Origin: Phenylobacterium sp. | GTDB taxonomy: Bacteria > Pseudomonadota > Alphaproteobacteria > Caulobacterales > Caulobacteraceae | Direction of reading: 5' to 3' | DNA: 64,000 nucleotides | Assembly: GCF_004799515.1 (NCBI RefSeq) | Contig: NZ_SSMX01000030.1 | Location: 124,001 to 188,000, forward strand | Shown: positions 7,817-16,052 of the stretch, one piece after another | Layout: each line of letters opens with the position of its first letter | Numbering within the stretch: position 1 is the stretch's first letter | Made by a program: the position numbers and the translations under genes | Notes under the pieces: generated by a model | Seen by the model: only the letters and a program-made list of their open reading frames with translations | The model's database searches: none | Told to the model about the DNA's origin: nothing

Positions 7817-8992
7817 CTACTCTCCCGGGAACGCCTCGAAATACCGCGCGATCAGACGCTCGTAGACCGCCTGCAGTTGCAGGATCTCGGCGACGGGCGC
7901 GCGTTCGTCGACCTGGTGCATGGTCTTGCCGACCAGGCCCAGCTCCACCACCGGGCAGAGCGCGCGGATGAAGCGGGCGTCGGAAGTGCCGCCGGAGGTG
8001 GAGAGTTCCGGATCGCGCCCCGCCACGTCGCGCACGGCGGCGGCCACCAGGTCGGTGAAGGGGCCGGGCTTGGTCAGGAAGGCCTCGCCGCTGATCTGCG
8101 GGGTGACGGCGATCGAGCCCGAGAAGTCGCGGCCCTCGGCCTCGGCCTCGCTGGCGATCCACTCGGCGAGCGAGGCGCCGCTGTGGTTGGGGTTGAAGCG
8201 GATGTTGAGCCGGGCGCTGGCCACGCCGGGGATGACATTGGTCGCCTCGTTGGGCACGTCGATCCTGGTGATCTCCAGGTTCGACGGCTGGAACTCCGGA
8301 TAGCCGTCGTCGAGCTTGCGCGTCTGCAGCCGCAGCAGCAGCCGCAGCAGGACCGGAACCGGATTGGCCGCGCGGTGCGGATAGGCCACGTGGCCCTGCA
8401 CGCCGGTGACGGTGATCTCGGCGTTGATCGAGCCGCGGCGGCCCACCTTGATCATGTCGCCGAACGCTTCGCTGGAGGTGGGTTCGCCCACCACGCAGTG
8501 GTCCAGGGTCTCGTCATCGACCTCCAGGGCTTCCACCACCATCTTGGTGCCGTGGGTGGCCACGCCCTCCTCGTCGCCGGTGATCAGGAAGGAGAGCGAG
8601 CCCGTGACCTGGCCGGCTTCGATCGCCTGGGCGGCGGCGGCGGCGAAGGCGGCGATGGCGGACTTCATGTCCACGGCGCCGCGGCCCACCAGCACGCCAT
8701 CGACCACGCGGGCGGCGAAGGCGTCCTCGCTCCAGGCGGCGGCGTCACCCACCGGCACCACGTCGGTATGGCCGGCGAAACAGAGGTTGGGGTTGGCGGT
8801 CCCGTAGCGGGCGTAGAGGTTTTCGATCTCGCCGAACTTCATGCGCTGGCAGGCGAAGCCCAGGCCGGCCAGGGTGCGCTCCACAATGTCCATGGCGCCG
8901 GCGTCGGCGGGTGTCACCGAGGGCGCGCGGATCAGCGCCTTCGTCAGCTCGACCGCGTCGATCACTTTCGCCCTCGCCATCGCGTCTGTCAT
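7817..8992 (-). CDS. dapE: Succinyl-diaminopimelate desuccinylase
   Basis: A 391-residue M20-family metallohydrolase that makes LL-diaminopimelate for lysine and peptidoglycan. Seen motifs: GHTDVVPVG (74-82; metal His75 and Asp77), GAVDMKS with the bridging Asp108, and TGDEEG with catalytic Glu141 and metal Glu142. The dimerisation (lid) domain follows. Its start at 8992 (alternative ATG at 8980) lies only about 30 bp from the divergent cupin gene. In many alphaproteobacteria dapE sits next to dapD; here 7 kb of glycan genes separate them. Confidence 0.95.
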   Translation of the reverse strand: MTDAMARAKVIDAVELTKALIRAPSVTPADAGAMDIVERTLAGLGFACQRMKFGEIENLYARYGTANPNLCFAGHTDVVPVGDAAAWSEDAFAARVVDGVLVGRGAVDMKSAIAAFAAAAAQAIEAGQVTGSLSFLITGDEEGVATHGTKMVVEALEVDDETLDHCVVGEPTSSEAFGDMIKVGRRGSINAEITVTGVQGHVAYPHRAANPVPVLLRLLLRLQTRKLDDGYPEFQPSNLEITRIDVPNEATNVIPGVASARLNIRFNPNHSGASLAEWIASEAEAEGRDFSGSIAVTPQISGEAFLTKPGPFTDLVAAAVRDVAGRDPELSTSGGTSDARFIRALCPVVELGLVGKTMHQVDERAPVAEILQLQAVYERLIARYFEAFPGE

Positions 8993-9021
8993 AACGAGGG
9001 CTCTTAGACCGGATGGACCCC

Positions 9022-9495
9022 ATGCCCAAGATCGACATCGAGGCTGTGCCGCTCGCCAAGGGCTCCCTCTACCCCGCGCCCTATGACGAGCCCTGCCGCG
9101 AACGCCAGCGCCAGCGGCTGGGCAACGCCGTGGGCCTCGATCAGTTCGGGGTCAATCTCCTGACCCTGCCGCCGGGCGCCTGGTCGGCGCAGCGCCATTG
9201 GCACGCGGCGGAGGACGAGTTCGTCTACATCCTCGAGGGCGAGGTCGTGCTGGTGGACGACGGCGGCGAACAGGTGCTGCGGGCCGGCGACTGCGCGGGC
9301 TTCAAGGCCGGCGTCGCCAACGGCCACCACCTGGTCAACCGCTCCGACCGCGACGCGCGCCTGCTGGAGGTCGGCACGCGGTCCGCCGACGGGGCGGACC
9401 CGGTCGACTATCCCGACATCGACATGATCGTGCCCCTGGGCAGCGACGACTATCACCACCGCGACGGAACGCCCTATCCGGTCAAGCCGCGCTGA
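9022..9495 (+). CDS. Cupin-domain protein
   Basis: A 157-residue single-domain cupin (an ATG at 9013 would add MDP). Cupin motif 1 is visible around QRHWHAAEDEFVYILEGEV (about 57-75), with two His and a Glu as metal ligands, and motif 2 around AGDCAGFKAGVANGHHLVN (about 90-108). Such proteins are metal-dependent small enzymes or binding proteins. Its stop overlaps the start of the next gene (TGATG), so it is translationally coupled to a sugar ketoisomerase, which suggests but does not prove a role in nucleotide-sugar chemistry. Confidence 0.88.
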   Translation: MPKIDIEAVPLAKGSLYPAPYDEPCRERQRQRLGNAVGLDQFGVNLLTLPPGAWSAQRHWHAAEDEFVYILEGEVVLVDDGGEQVLRAGDCAGFKAGVANGHHLVNRSDRDARLLEVGTRSADGADPVDYPDIDMIVPLGSDDYHHRDGTPYPVKPR

Positions 9496-9932
9496 TGCCG
9501 TCGTCCACGCTCGCCCGGTTCATCGACCTGCCGGTGATCCACGACCCGCGCGGCAACCTGTCGTTCGCCGAGGGCGGGGTGCATGTGCCCTTCGAGATCG
9601 CCCGGGTCTACTACCTCTACGACGTGCCCTCGGGCTCGGTGCGCGCCGGCCATGCGCACAAGGCGCTGCAGCAGCTGCTGCTGCCCATCTCCGGCAGCTT
9701 CGACGTCAAGCTGTTCGACGGGCGGACCTGGGAGACGGTGACCCTGAACCGGCCGAACCGCGGCCTCTACATCGGTCCCGGGATTTGGCGGGAGATCGAC
9801 AACTTCTCCTCCGGCGCCTTCTGCGTCGCCCTGGCGTCCCTGCGCTATGACGAGGGCGACTACTACCGCGAGATGGACGACTTCCTGGCCTCCCGTCCCT
9901 GGGCGGCCGCGGCGGGGGCGGAGACCACGTGA
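9495..9932 (+). CDS. TDP-4-oxo-6-deoxyglucose 3,4-ketoisomerase (FdtA/QdtA family)
   Basis: A 145-residue protein with the full FdtA/QdtA pattern: RGNLSFAEGG near residue 20, VYYLYDVPSG (38-47), GHAHKALQQ (52-60), SGSFDV, LNRPNRGLYIGPGIWRE and a C-terminal YDEGDYYREMDDFL. His53 and His55 correspond to the active-site histidines of the family. These enzymes move the keto group from C4 to C3 of TDP-4-keto-6-deoxyglucose, giving the substrate for a 3-aminotransferase; whether the galacto (Fdt) or gluco (Qdt) product forms cannot be read from sequence. It overlaps both neighbours by a few bases, and the next gene is the expected aminotransferase. Confidence 0.9.
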   Translation: MPSSTLARFIDLPVIHDPRGNLSFAEGGVHVPFEIARVYYLYDVPSGSVRAGHAHKALQQLLLPISGSFDVKLFDGRTWETVTLNRPNRGLYIGPGIWREIDNFSSGAFCVALASLRYDEGDYYREMDDFLASRPWAAAAGAETT

Positions 9933-11026
9933 TCCGGTTCTACGACCTCGGCCTCTCCGACCCCGGCCTGCGCGCCGAGCTGGACGCGGCCTGGGCGCGG
10001 GTGGCCGATAGCGGCTGGATGATCCTGGGGCCGGAACTGGAGGCTTTCGAAGCGGAGTTCGCGGCTTTCTGCGGGGCGGGCCATGCGGTGGGCGTCGGCA
10101 ACGGCCTGGACGCCCTGGTGCTGGCCCTGCGCGCCGCGGGCGTCGGCCCCGGCGACGAGGTGATCGTGCCGTCCCACACCTTCGCCGCGACCTGGCTGGC
10201 GGCGGCGGCGGTGGGCGCGCGTCCCGCGCCCGTGGAAGTCGACCCGAAGACCTACACGCTCGACCCGGCCGGCGCGGCGGCGGCGGTCACCGCCCGCACC
10301 AAGGCGATCGTCCCGGTGTCGCTCTACGGCCATCCGGCCGACATGGACCCGCTGATGGCGCTGGCCGCGAAGCACGGCCTGTTCGTGCTGGAGGACGCCG
10401 CCCAGAGCCACGGGGCGACCTACCGCGGACGGCGCACCGGCGGCCTGGCCCACGCCACCGCCTTCAGCTTCTACCCGACCAAGACCCTGGGCGCCCTGGG
10501 CGATGGGGGCTGCGTGACCACCGACGATCCGGCCCTGGCCGAACGGCTGCGAAGCTTGCGCAACTACGGCTCCTCGGAGAAGTACCGCCATGAGGTCGCC
10601 GGGGTGAACTCGCGGCTGGACGAGCTGCAGGCGGCCTTCCTGCGGGTGCGCCTGGCACGGCTGGACGTCCAGATCGGCCAGCGGCGGGCGCTGGCGGCGG
10701 ACTATGGCCGCGCCCTGGCCGGCGCGCCCGACCTGACGCTCCCCTATGCGGCCAAGTGGGCCGATCCGGCCTACCACCTCTACGTGGTGCGCTCGCCGCG
10801 GCGCGATGCGCTGCAGGCCGGGCTTAAGGCCGCCGGCGTCGAGACCCTGATCCACTATCCGATCCCCTGCCACCTACAGGGCGCCTTCGCGGACCTGGGT
10901 TTCCGCAAGGGCGACTTCCCGCTGGCCGAGCGCCTGGCCGAGGAGGTGCTCTCCCTGCCGTTCTGGCCGGGGATGGACGAGGCGGATGCTGCGGTGGTGG
11001 CGAAAGCGATCCGTGAGGCCGCCTAA
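9929..11026 (+). CDS. DegT/DnrJ/EryC1/StrS sugar aminotransferase (FdtB/QdtB-like)
   Basis: A 365-residue PLP enzyme with a GTG start overlapping the previous stop (GTGA). Seen: GVGNGLDALVLALRA (substrate and phosphate region), EDAAQSHGA with Asp156 that contacts the PLP ring, and FSFYPTKTLGALGDGG with the Schiff-base Lys185, then RNYGSSEKY and the SRLDELQAAFL signature. The family transaminates keto-sugar nucleotides. Directly behind a 3,4-ketoisomerase, the likely reaction is formation of a TDP-3-amino-3,6-dideoxyhexose (Fuc3N or Qui3N type). No rmlA or rmlB is in the window, so the TDP-sugar precursor would come from elsewhere. Confidence 0.92.
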   Translation: MIRFYDLGLSDPGLRAELDAAWARVADSGWMILGPELEAFEAEFAAFCGAGHAVGVGNGLDALVLALRAAGVGPGDEVIVPSHTFAATWLAAAAVGARPAPVEVDPKTYTLDPAGAAAAVTARTKAIVPVSLYGHPADMDPLMALAAKHGLFVLEDAAQSHGATYRGRRTGGLAHATAFSFYPTKTLGALGDGGCVTTDDPALAERLRSLRNYGSSEKYRHEVAGVNSRLDELQAAFLRVRLARLDVQIGQRRALAADYGRALAGAPDLTLPYAAKWADPAYHLYVVRSPRRDALQAGLKAAGVETLIHYPIPCHLQGAFADLGFRKGDFPLAERLAEEVLSLPFWPGMDEADAAVVAKAIREAA

Positions 11027-11113
11027 CCGGCGCAGGTCCTGCGGGTGTTGCCGCTGGGAGGGCGTCCCTGTACTCCCACAAGAGCTTTGCGCCATGAGCC
11101 GCGGATAGAGGAC

Positions 11114-11890
11114 GTGACAGCAGACCCCGAAGCCGTGGACGGTCGGCGCGAGACGGAGCGTTTTGCGCGGATGGACTTCGAGCGGTTCAGGGCGCTCGCG
11201 GTCGATCCGAGCCTTTCCGAACATGAGCGGATCGGTTTCCCCGATGCCTTCCGTGAAGGCTATGCGGACGCGATCTGGCGCGACATCGTCTACAAGCTTC
11301 CAGCGCTCGCCCGCCGGGACGCCCGGGTCCTGGACGTCGGATGCGGCTGTGGCCCCTTGCCCAAGATGTTGATCGCGTCGGCCGAGTCCCTCGGGCAACA
11401 GGTGACGTTGATCGACCATGCCGAGATGTTGGACCAGCTGCCGACCTCAGAGGCGGCGACGAAACTTGCCGGACGGTTTCCGCAGGTGCTGACGGACGAA
11501 GAGGTCGGCGACGGTTTCGATGCGATCCTGATCTACAGCGTCCTGCAGATTGTGATCCTCGACGATAACCCCTTCGCCTTCCTCGACGGCGCGCTTCGGG
11601 GCTTGCGGCCCGGCGGGCGGCTGCTGATCGGCGACATTCCCAACGCGTCCAAGCTTCGGCGATTCCTCTCTAGCGCGGCGGGACGAGCCTTTCACCGCGC
11701 CTATATGCGCACCGATTCCGATCCCGAGCCGCAAGTCTTCGGATTGCTGGCGGACCGCATAGACGACGCCATGGTGCTGGGCCTGATGATGCGCGCGCGC
11801 GCGGCGGGGTTCGACGCGTATGTCACGCCGCAACCGGACGATTTGCCCTTGTCGAACCGGCGGGAAGACCTCTTGATCCTGAGGCCCTGA
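11114..11890 (+). CDS. Class I SAM-dependent methyltransferase
   Basis: About 258 residues from a GTG at 11114; an ATG at 11171 (MDFERF) or a GTG at 11045 are alternatives, and no clear ribosome-binding site decides. The nucleotide-binding motif VLDVGCGCGPLPKML, an acidic strand end (VTLIDHAEML), and the post-motif LRGLRPGGRLLIGDIP mark a Rossmann methyltransferase. The acceptor is unknown; position behind the sugar ketoisomerase and aminotransferase suggests a sugar or glycan. Codon use is visibly less GC-extreme than in the flanking genes, which may point to transfer. Confidence 0.85.
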   Translation: MTADPEAVDGRRETERFARMDFERFRALAVDPSLSEHERIGFPDAFREGYADAIWRDIVYKLPALARRDARVLDVGCGCGPLPKMLIASAESLGQQVTLIDHAEMLDQLPTSEAATKLAGRFPQVLTDEEVGDGFDAILIYSVLQIVILDDNPFAFLDGALRGLRPGGRLLIGDIPNASKLRRFLSSAAGRAFHRAYMRTDSDPEPQVFGLLADRIDDAMVLGLMMRARAAGFDAYVTPQPDDLPLSNRREDLLILRP

Positions 11891-12007
11891 CGCCGCCGCT
11901 GCTCGCCCCTCCCTTCGTCTCGCTGATCGGCGGCCAAGCCGGGATTCCGCTTGAACCCGTAGTTCTCCCCGTTCAGTTAGGCCCATCGAAACAATGGGCC
12001 GTCCCGC

Positions 12008-12787
12008 GTGACTGACGCCGCCATCAACGAAGCCTATCAGGCGATCCTGGACACCATCGTCTCCAAGGATCTGCAATCGGCCGAAAGGACGCTGGGCCAG
12101 CGCATCCGTTCCGCGTCGATCCCCGACGAGGAACTGGGTGAAAACGTCCAGCTGTTTCAGACGGTTCGGGCCATGAAGCGCTTGCTCTACATGAACGAAC
12201 TCTATCGTCAGATCCTGCCGGTGCATGGCGTGGTTATGCAGTTCGGCGTGCGTTGGGGGCGCGACATCGCCGCCTTCGAGGCCTTCCGCACGATCTATGA
12301 GCCGTTCAACATTTCGCGGCTGGTGATCGGTTTCGACACCTTCGAGGGGTTTCCGTCGGTGGACGTCAAGGACGGCGGCCATGGCATGATGGTCGAGCAG
12401 GGCCTGGCGCTGACCCAGGGCTATCTCGACAGCCTGAAAGGGCTGTTGACCGATCGGCGGGGGCTCGACCCTCTGCCGAATCTTGAGCGCACGCAGCTTG
12501 TGCAGGGTGACGTGAGCGAGACCCTGCCGGCATACTTCGCCGCCAATCCCGGCACGGTCGTCGCCCTGGCTCACTTCGACCTGGACCTCTATGCGCCGAC
12601 CAAGGCGGGCCTGGAGGCCATCCGGCCCTACCTGACCAAGGGCTCCATCGTCGCGTTCGACGAGCTCAACAGCACCCTTGCGCCCGGTGAGACCGAAGCG
12701 CTGCGCGAAGCCTGGGGGCTGGACCGTTACGCCATCCGCCGGTCTGCGCTGCACTCCGGCCAGTCATCGTACATCGTGATCGAGTGA
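12008..12787 (+). CDS. TylF/MycF-like O-methyltransferase
   Basis: A 259-residue protein with a GTG start. The pattern resembles macrocin-type sugar O-methyltransferases: VVMQFGVRWGRDIAAF in place of motif I, VIGFDTFEGFP, a VQGDVSETLP segment, and the metal-binding AHFDLDLYAPTK (about 194-205) followed by GSIVAFDELN. In TylF/MycF these acidic residues hold the Mg2+ that positions the sugar hydroxyl. It overlaps the next gene by four bases (GTGA). Assignment to the superfamily is good; the sugar and the position methylated are unknown. Confidence 0.8.
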   Translation: MTDAAINEAYQAILDTIVSKDLQSAERTLGQRIRSASIPDEELGENVQLFQTVRAMKRLLYMNELYRQILPVHGVVMQFGVRWGRDIAAFEAFRTIYEPFNISRLVIGFDTFEGFPSVDVKDGGHGMMVEQGLALTQGYLDSLKGLLTDRRGLDPLPNLERTQLVQGDVSETLPAYFAANPGTVVALAHFDLDLYAPTKAGLEAIRPYLTKGSIVAFDELNSTLAPGETEALREAWGLDRYAIRRSALHSGQSSYIVIE

Positions 12788-13710
12788 TCGAGGTCGTCCA
12801 CAGCCAGGCGCCGCCTGCGCTGGGCGGCCATCTGTTCGTCGACCCGGAATTCCTGTCCTACCAGGCCGGCGCGCAAGGCAAGGCCCTGGAGGTCTTCACC
12901 GCTCTCGGCGGCCGTGGCGAGCCCATGGCGAGCCTCACGTTCGCGGGGAAGGACGGGATGTGGACGTCTCCGATCACCGGAGCCTTCGGCGGCGTCGCGG
13001 CGGCGCCGGGCTGCGGGACCCAGGCCGCCGCCGCCGCTGTGGAGGCTGCCAGCGCCTGGCTTCACGCCCAGGGGCTGCGAGCGGTGTTGCGCCTCGCCCC
13101 CGACGGCTTCGCCGACCGCGGATCGGCGGCGGTGGAGAACGCGCTTTTCCGCGGAGGATGGCGGCTCGCCCAGGTCGACCTCAACTACCACCTTGACGTC
13201 CCGGTCGGGCGCGATGTTCTGGCCGGACTGGGCGAGACCAAGCAGAAGGAAATCCGCCGCCTGAAGCGATCGGGCGCCGCCTTCGTGCGGTTGTCCCTCG
13301 AAGACGGCGAGCGGGCCTATGCGGTGATCGCCGCGAACCGCATGGCGCGCGGCTATCCCATGACCATGACCTGGCCCCAAGTGCGCGCCCTGGCCGCGGC
13401 GTTTCCGGAGCGCGCCGGCTTCGCCATCGTCGAGCGCGACGGCCGGGCGATGGCGGGCGCTATCTGCCTGGAGCTGACCGCCGCCTGGACCTATGTCTTC
13501 TACTGGGGGGAATCTACCGAGAGCCGCCGGGAATCGCCCATAATGCTGTTGGCCGAAGGGCTTGTGGCCGAGCGATCCGTCCGGGGCGGTGTGCTGGACC
13601 TGGGCGTCTCGACCGATGAGTCCGCGCCGAATCCAGGCCTCATCGGCTTCAAGGAAGGGCTGGGGTGCCGCGCCACCAGCAAACGGACCTACCGCTTTGG
13701 ACCGACGTGA
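12784..13710 (+). CDS. FemAB/BioF2-like GNAT-fold acyltransferase
   Basis: A 308-residue protein with a GTG start overlapping the previous stop. The C-terminal half shows the BioF2-type acetyltransferase pattern: TKQKEIRRLKRSGA, ANRMARGYPMTMTW, FAIVERDGRAMAGAICLEL, YWGESTESRRESPIMLL and a terminal LIGFKEGLG. Such proteins transfer acyl or aminoacyl groups to amines. At this position it could acylate the 3-amino group made by the upstream aminotransferase, a step done by left-handed beta-helix enzymes in the known Fdt and Qdt pathways. That role is inferred only. Confidence 0.78.
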   Translation: MIEVVHSQAPPALGGHLFVDPEFLSYQAGAQGKALEVFTALGGRGEPMASLTFAGKDGMWTSPITGAFGGVAAAPGCGTQAAAAAVEAASAWLHAQGLRAVLRLAPDGFADRGSAAVENALFRGGWRLAQVDLNYHLDVPVGRDVLAGLGETKQKEIRRLKRSGAAFVRLSLEDGERAYAVIAANRMARGYPMTMTWPQVRALAAAFPERAGFAIVERDGRAMAGAICLELTAAWTYVFYWGESTESRRESPIMLLAEGLVAERSVRGGVLDLGVSTDESAPNPGLIGFKEGLGCRATSKRTYRFGPT

Positions 13711-13724
13711 GTCGCCTGCGACGA

Positions 13725-15020
13725 CTAGGCGCCTTCCAGGGCCTCGCCCGCGACCCATCTGGCGAAGCGTCCGATCTCGCGTTCGCGCCGGTTGACCTGA
13801 TCCCTCGATTGCAGCGACGGGGCCAGGGCGAGCGCCTCCGCCGCCGCCGCCGGAAACGCCTCCGGGTCGGAGACGTGGACCCAACCCGGAAGCGGCAGGC
13901 TGAAGCGCAGCAGGGGCGGAAGGTCCGGATCTTCCGGGGCCACCAAGGGCAGCCCGAGCAACATCGCTTCCAGGTTCGCCTTGCCGCCGTTGAAGGGATA
14001 GCTGCTCACGTAGAGATCGATCCCGTGCTCTAGGAGATCGGCGGGCAGACTGGGGGCGAGGCCGGCGAACACATAGCGGGCGGGGTCGATCCCGGCGCCC
14101 GCGAGCGCTTTGTGCACGTCCTGCTGGAAGTCGGGGGCCATCACGCCGATGTGCCGCATCTCCGCGCCCGGCGCGCGTAACGCCGCCACCGCCCAGTCGG
14201 CCCAGCGGAAGCGGCCTTCGCCGACGTATTTCCGCTGGTCGCCGCAGGTCGCCATCCGCAGACGGCCGGATTCAGGGATATGAGGCGGCGCTTCGGTAAC
14301 CGTCGAGGTCATGCCGGCGTAGACGGGGTTCACACCCGCGCCTCGGCAGGCGCCATAGCAGCTGTAGGTCAGGTCCACGTGCGCCGACCAGGCCATGGAG
14401 GCGCCCAGCGCCGGCACGTGGTCGGCGTGGTGTGCGAACTCGACGATGTCGCGGAACGGCCAGCAGCCGACGATCGCTGGGGCGTCGAAGGGGTGGCACA
14501 TCAGGATGATGCGGGTCGGGCGCACGGCCTGCAGGACTTGGAAGAGCTCGATCGCCTTCTCGGCGTAGGTGCGCGCGCCGAGGATCAGCTGGGCGCGCTC
14601 GCCCATGGGCGTGGTCAGGCGCGCGCCGGCGATCTGGTCGCGGTAGGCGAGCCCGCCGTCGCCCATGTTGGTCATCACCAGCAGCGGCTGGCGGTCTGGG
14701 CCGAGGCCACGGACGATATCGGCCGCCACCCGGGTGTGGCCGCCGGTGCTGTAGAACTGGCTGGCGACGATGACGAGGTTGTCGTTGGACTTCGCGAGCG
14801 GCTCGGCCTGCATCTGCAGGGCGCGCGAGACCCGCGCCAGGCCCGCGTCCAGCCCGCGGGTGAAGAGGCGGCGGCCGAAGTTCTCTCCATCGCGGATGCG
14901 CGGGGTGAGCCGCGAGACCTGGCTGAGCGCGGCCTCCAGGGCGTCGAGGGTCTTCGCCTCCACCAGGGCCTGGGCGAGCACAGGCAGCCGGAAATCGAGG
15001 TCGTCCGTCTGCGGAGTCAC
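13725..15020 (-). CDS. Glycosyltransferase, GT-B fold
   Basis: A 431-residue protein. The N-terminal half has ASQFYSTGGHTRVAADIV, a glycine-rich GT-B donor-domain entry; the C-terminal half has VSSYPFNGGKANLEAMLLGLPLV (about 350-372), which resembles the nucleotide-sugar site of OGT/SPINDLY-type (GT41-like) and GT4 enzymes. No membrane segment is seen, so it is probably cytosolic. Its ATG overlaps the stop of the upstream sulfotransferase by four bases, so the two are coupled and both lie downstream of dapD on the same strand. Donor and acceptor are unknown. Confidence 0.75.
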   Translation of the reverse strand: MTPQTDDLDFRLPVLAQALVEAKTLDALEAALSQVSRLTPRIRDGENFGRRLFTRGLDAGLARVSRALQMQAEPLAKSNDNLVIVASQFYSTGGHTRVAADIVRGLGPDRQPLLVMTNMGDGGLAYRDQIAGARLTTPMGERAQLILGARTYAEKAIELFQVLQAVRPTRIILMCHPFDAPAIVGCWPFRDIVEFAHHADHVPALGASMAWSAHVDLTYSCYGACRGAGVNPVYAGMTSTVTEAPPHIPESGRLRMATCGDQRKYVGEGRFRWADWAVAALRAPGAEMRHIGVMAPDFQQDVHKALAGAGIDPARYVFAGLAPSLPADLLEHGIDLYVSSYPFNGGKANLEAMLLGLPLVAPEDPDLPPLLRFSLPLPGWVHVSDPEAFPAAAAEALALAPSLQSRDQVNRREREIGRFARWVAGEALEGA

Positions 15021-16051
15021 GCGAGGTACCCGTGCTCCCGCATCCAGCCGCCGAGTTCGGTCTCGATGAGCTGGACAACCGGCTTGCCCAGGCTCTCCTC
15101 ATAACCTCCGGAATGGGCCCGCTCGTTGAAGAACAGGTCGCCGTTGAAGCGTTTTTCCACACCCAGGAAGTCCGCGATCCCGCCGAGGGTCTCCGCCTTG
15201 TGGGACGAGATGTCCTCCATCCGGACCTCTTTGAGGTTCGCCGACGGCACGTGGCGTTTGATGGCCTCATAGGCCGCGAACTGGGCCTTGAACATCGCCA
15301 CGACGACGCGCGGATCGGAGGGCGCCCAGACCTGCTTGACGTAGGATCCCACCACATCGCGGGGGTCGCGGATCATGTGGATGAACCGCATGCCGGGGTA
15401 GAGTTCGTGCAGGAAGTCGAAATAGAGCCAGTTGCTCGGGGTGTCGTCGCACCAGCGCGAGGCCTGCGCCCGGCGCATGGGCTCCGCGTAGAGCTCGTCC
15501 AGGAACACCCGGCATTCCCGCAGGAGCGCGTCGCGGCCGGTGATGTCCGGGAAGATGAAAGGCTTGATCAGCCCCTCGGTGTCGACCAGGCCATCCTCGA
15601 TGACCGTGCCGCAGACCTTGCGGAGGAACCGGTTGGCGCAGCCGTCGTAGTGCTCGAGCCCAAAGCCCTGGCCGATGGCGTGGATGCTGAGGTCGGCCGC
15701 CGGGTTCGCCCGGGCGACGGCTTCGCTGGCCTGCTGGAAGTTCATCCCCTTGTCGGTCCGAAGGGCCGTGACCTGAGCGTTCAGCGCCGGATCGCGGAAG
15801 CCGAAGCTGCGCAGCTTCCGGGCCCACCGCAGGAAGTCGGCCACCGCATAGTGGCGCCGCTTCATGTCGAACCGGCCGCTCAGCCGGTCGACGAGGTCCT
15901 TCAGGCCGCCGGCCTCGACGATCAGCTTGTTCTCGTGGGCCGGCAGGACGATCTGCGGATGGGAGTCCAGCAGGCTGCCCATCACCGAGGTTCCGGACCG
16001 GCCGGTTCCACCGATGAAGATCGGGCCTGGCTCGTCCGCGCTGGGCGCCAT
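15017..16051 (-). CDS. PAPS-dependent sulfotransferase family protein
   Basis: A 344-residue protein. The 5'-phosphosulfate loop is FIGGTGRSGTSVMGSLLDSH (about 12-31), and the 3'-phosphate site is MRFIHMIRDPRDVVGSYVKQ (about 221-240). These two motifs define bacterial sulfotransferases that use PAPS to sulfate carbohydrates or other hydroxyls; His62 or neighbouring residues could be catalytic, but this cannot be fixed from sequence. It starts one base after the dapD stop, so it is a late gene of the argB-dapD transcription unit. The likely acceptor is a surface glycan, judged from its neighbours. Confidence 0.85.
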   Translation of the reverse strand: MAPSADEPGPIFIGGTGRSGTSVMGSLLDSHPQIVLPAHENKLIVEAGGLKDLVDRLSGRFDMKRRHYAVADFLRWARKLRSFGFRDPALNAQVTALRTDKGMNFQQASEAVARANPAADLSIHAIGQGFGLEHYDGCANRFLRKVCGTVIEDGLVDTEGLIKPFIFPDITGRDALLRECRVFLDELYAEPMRRAQASRWCDDTPSNWLYFDFLHELYPGMRFIHMIRDPRDVVGSYVKQVWAPSDPRVVVAMFKAQFAAYEAIKRHVPSANLKEVRMEDISSHKAETLGGIADFLGVEKRFNGDLFFNERAHSGGYEESLGKPVVQLIETELGGWMREHGYLA

Positions 16052-16052
16052 C

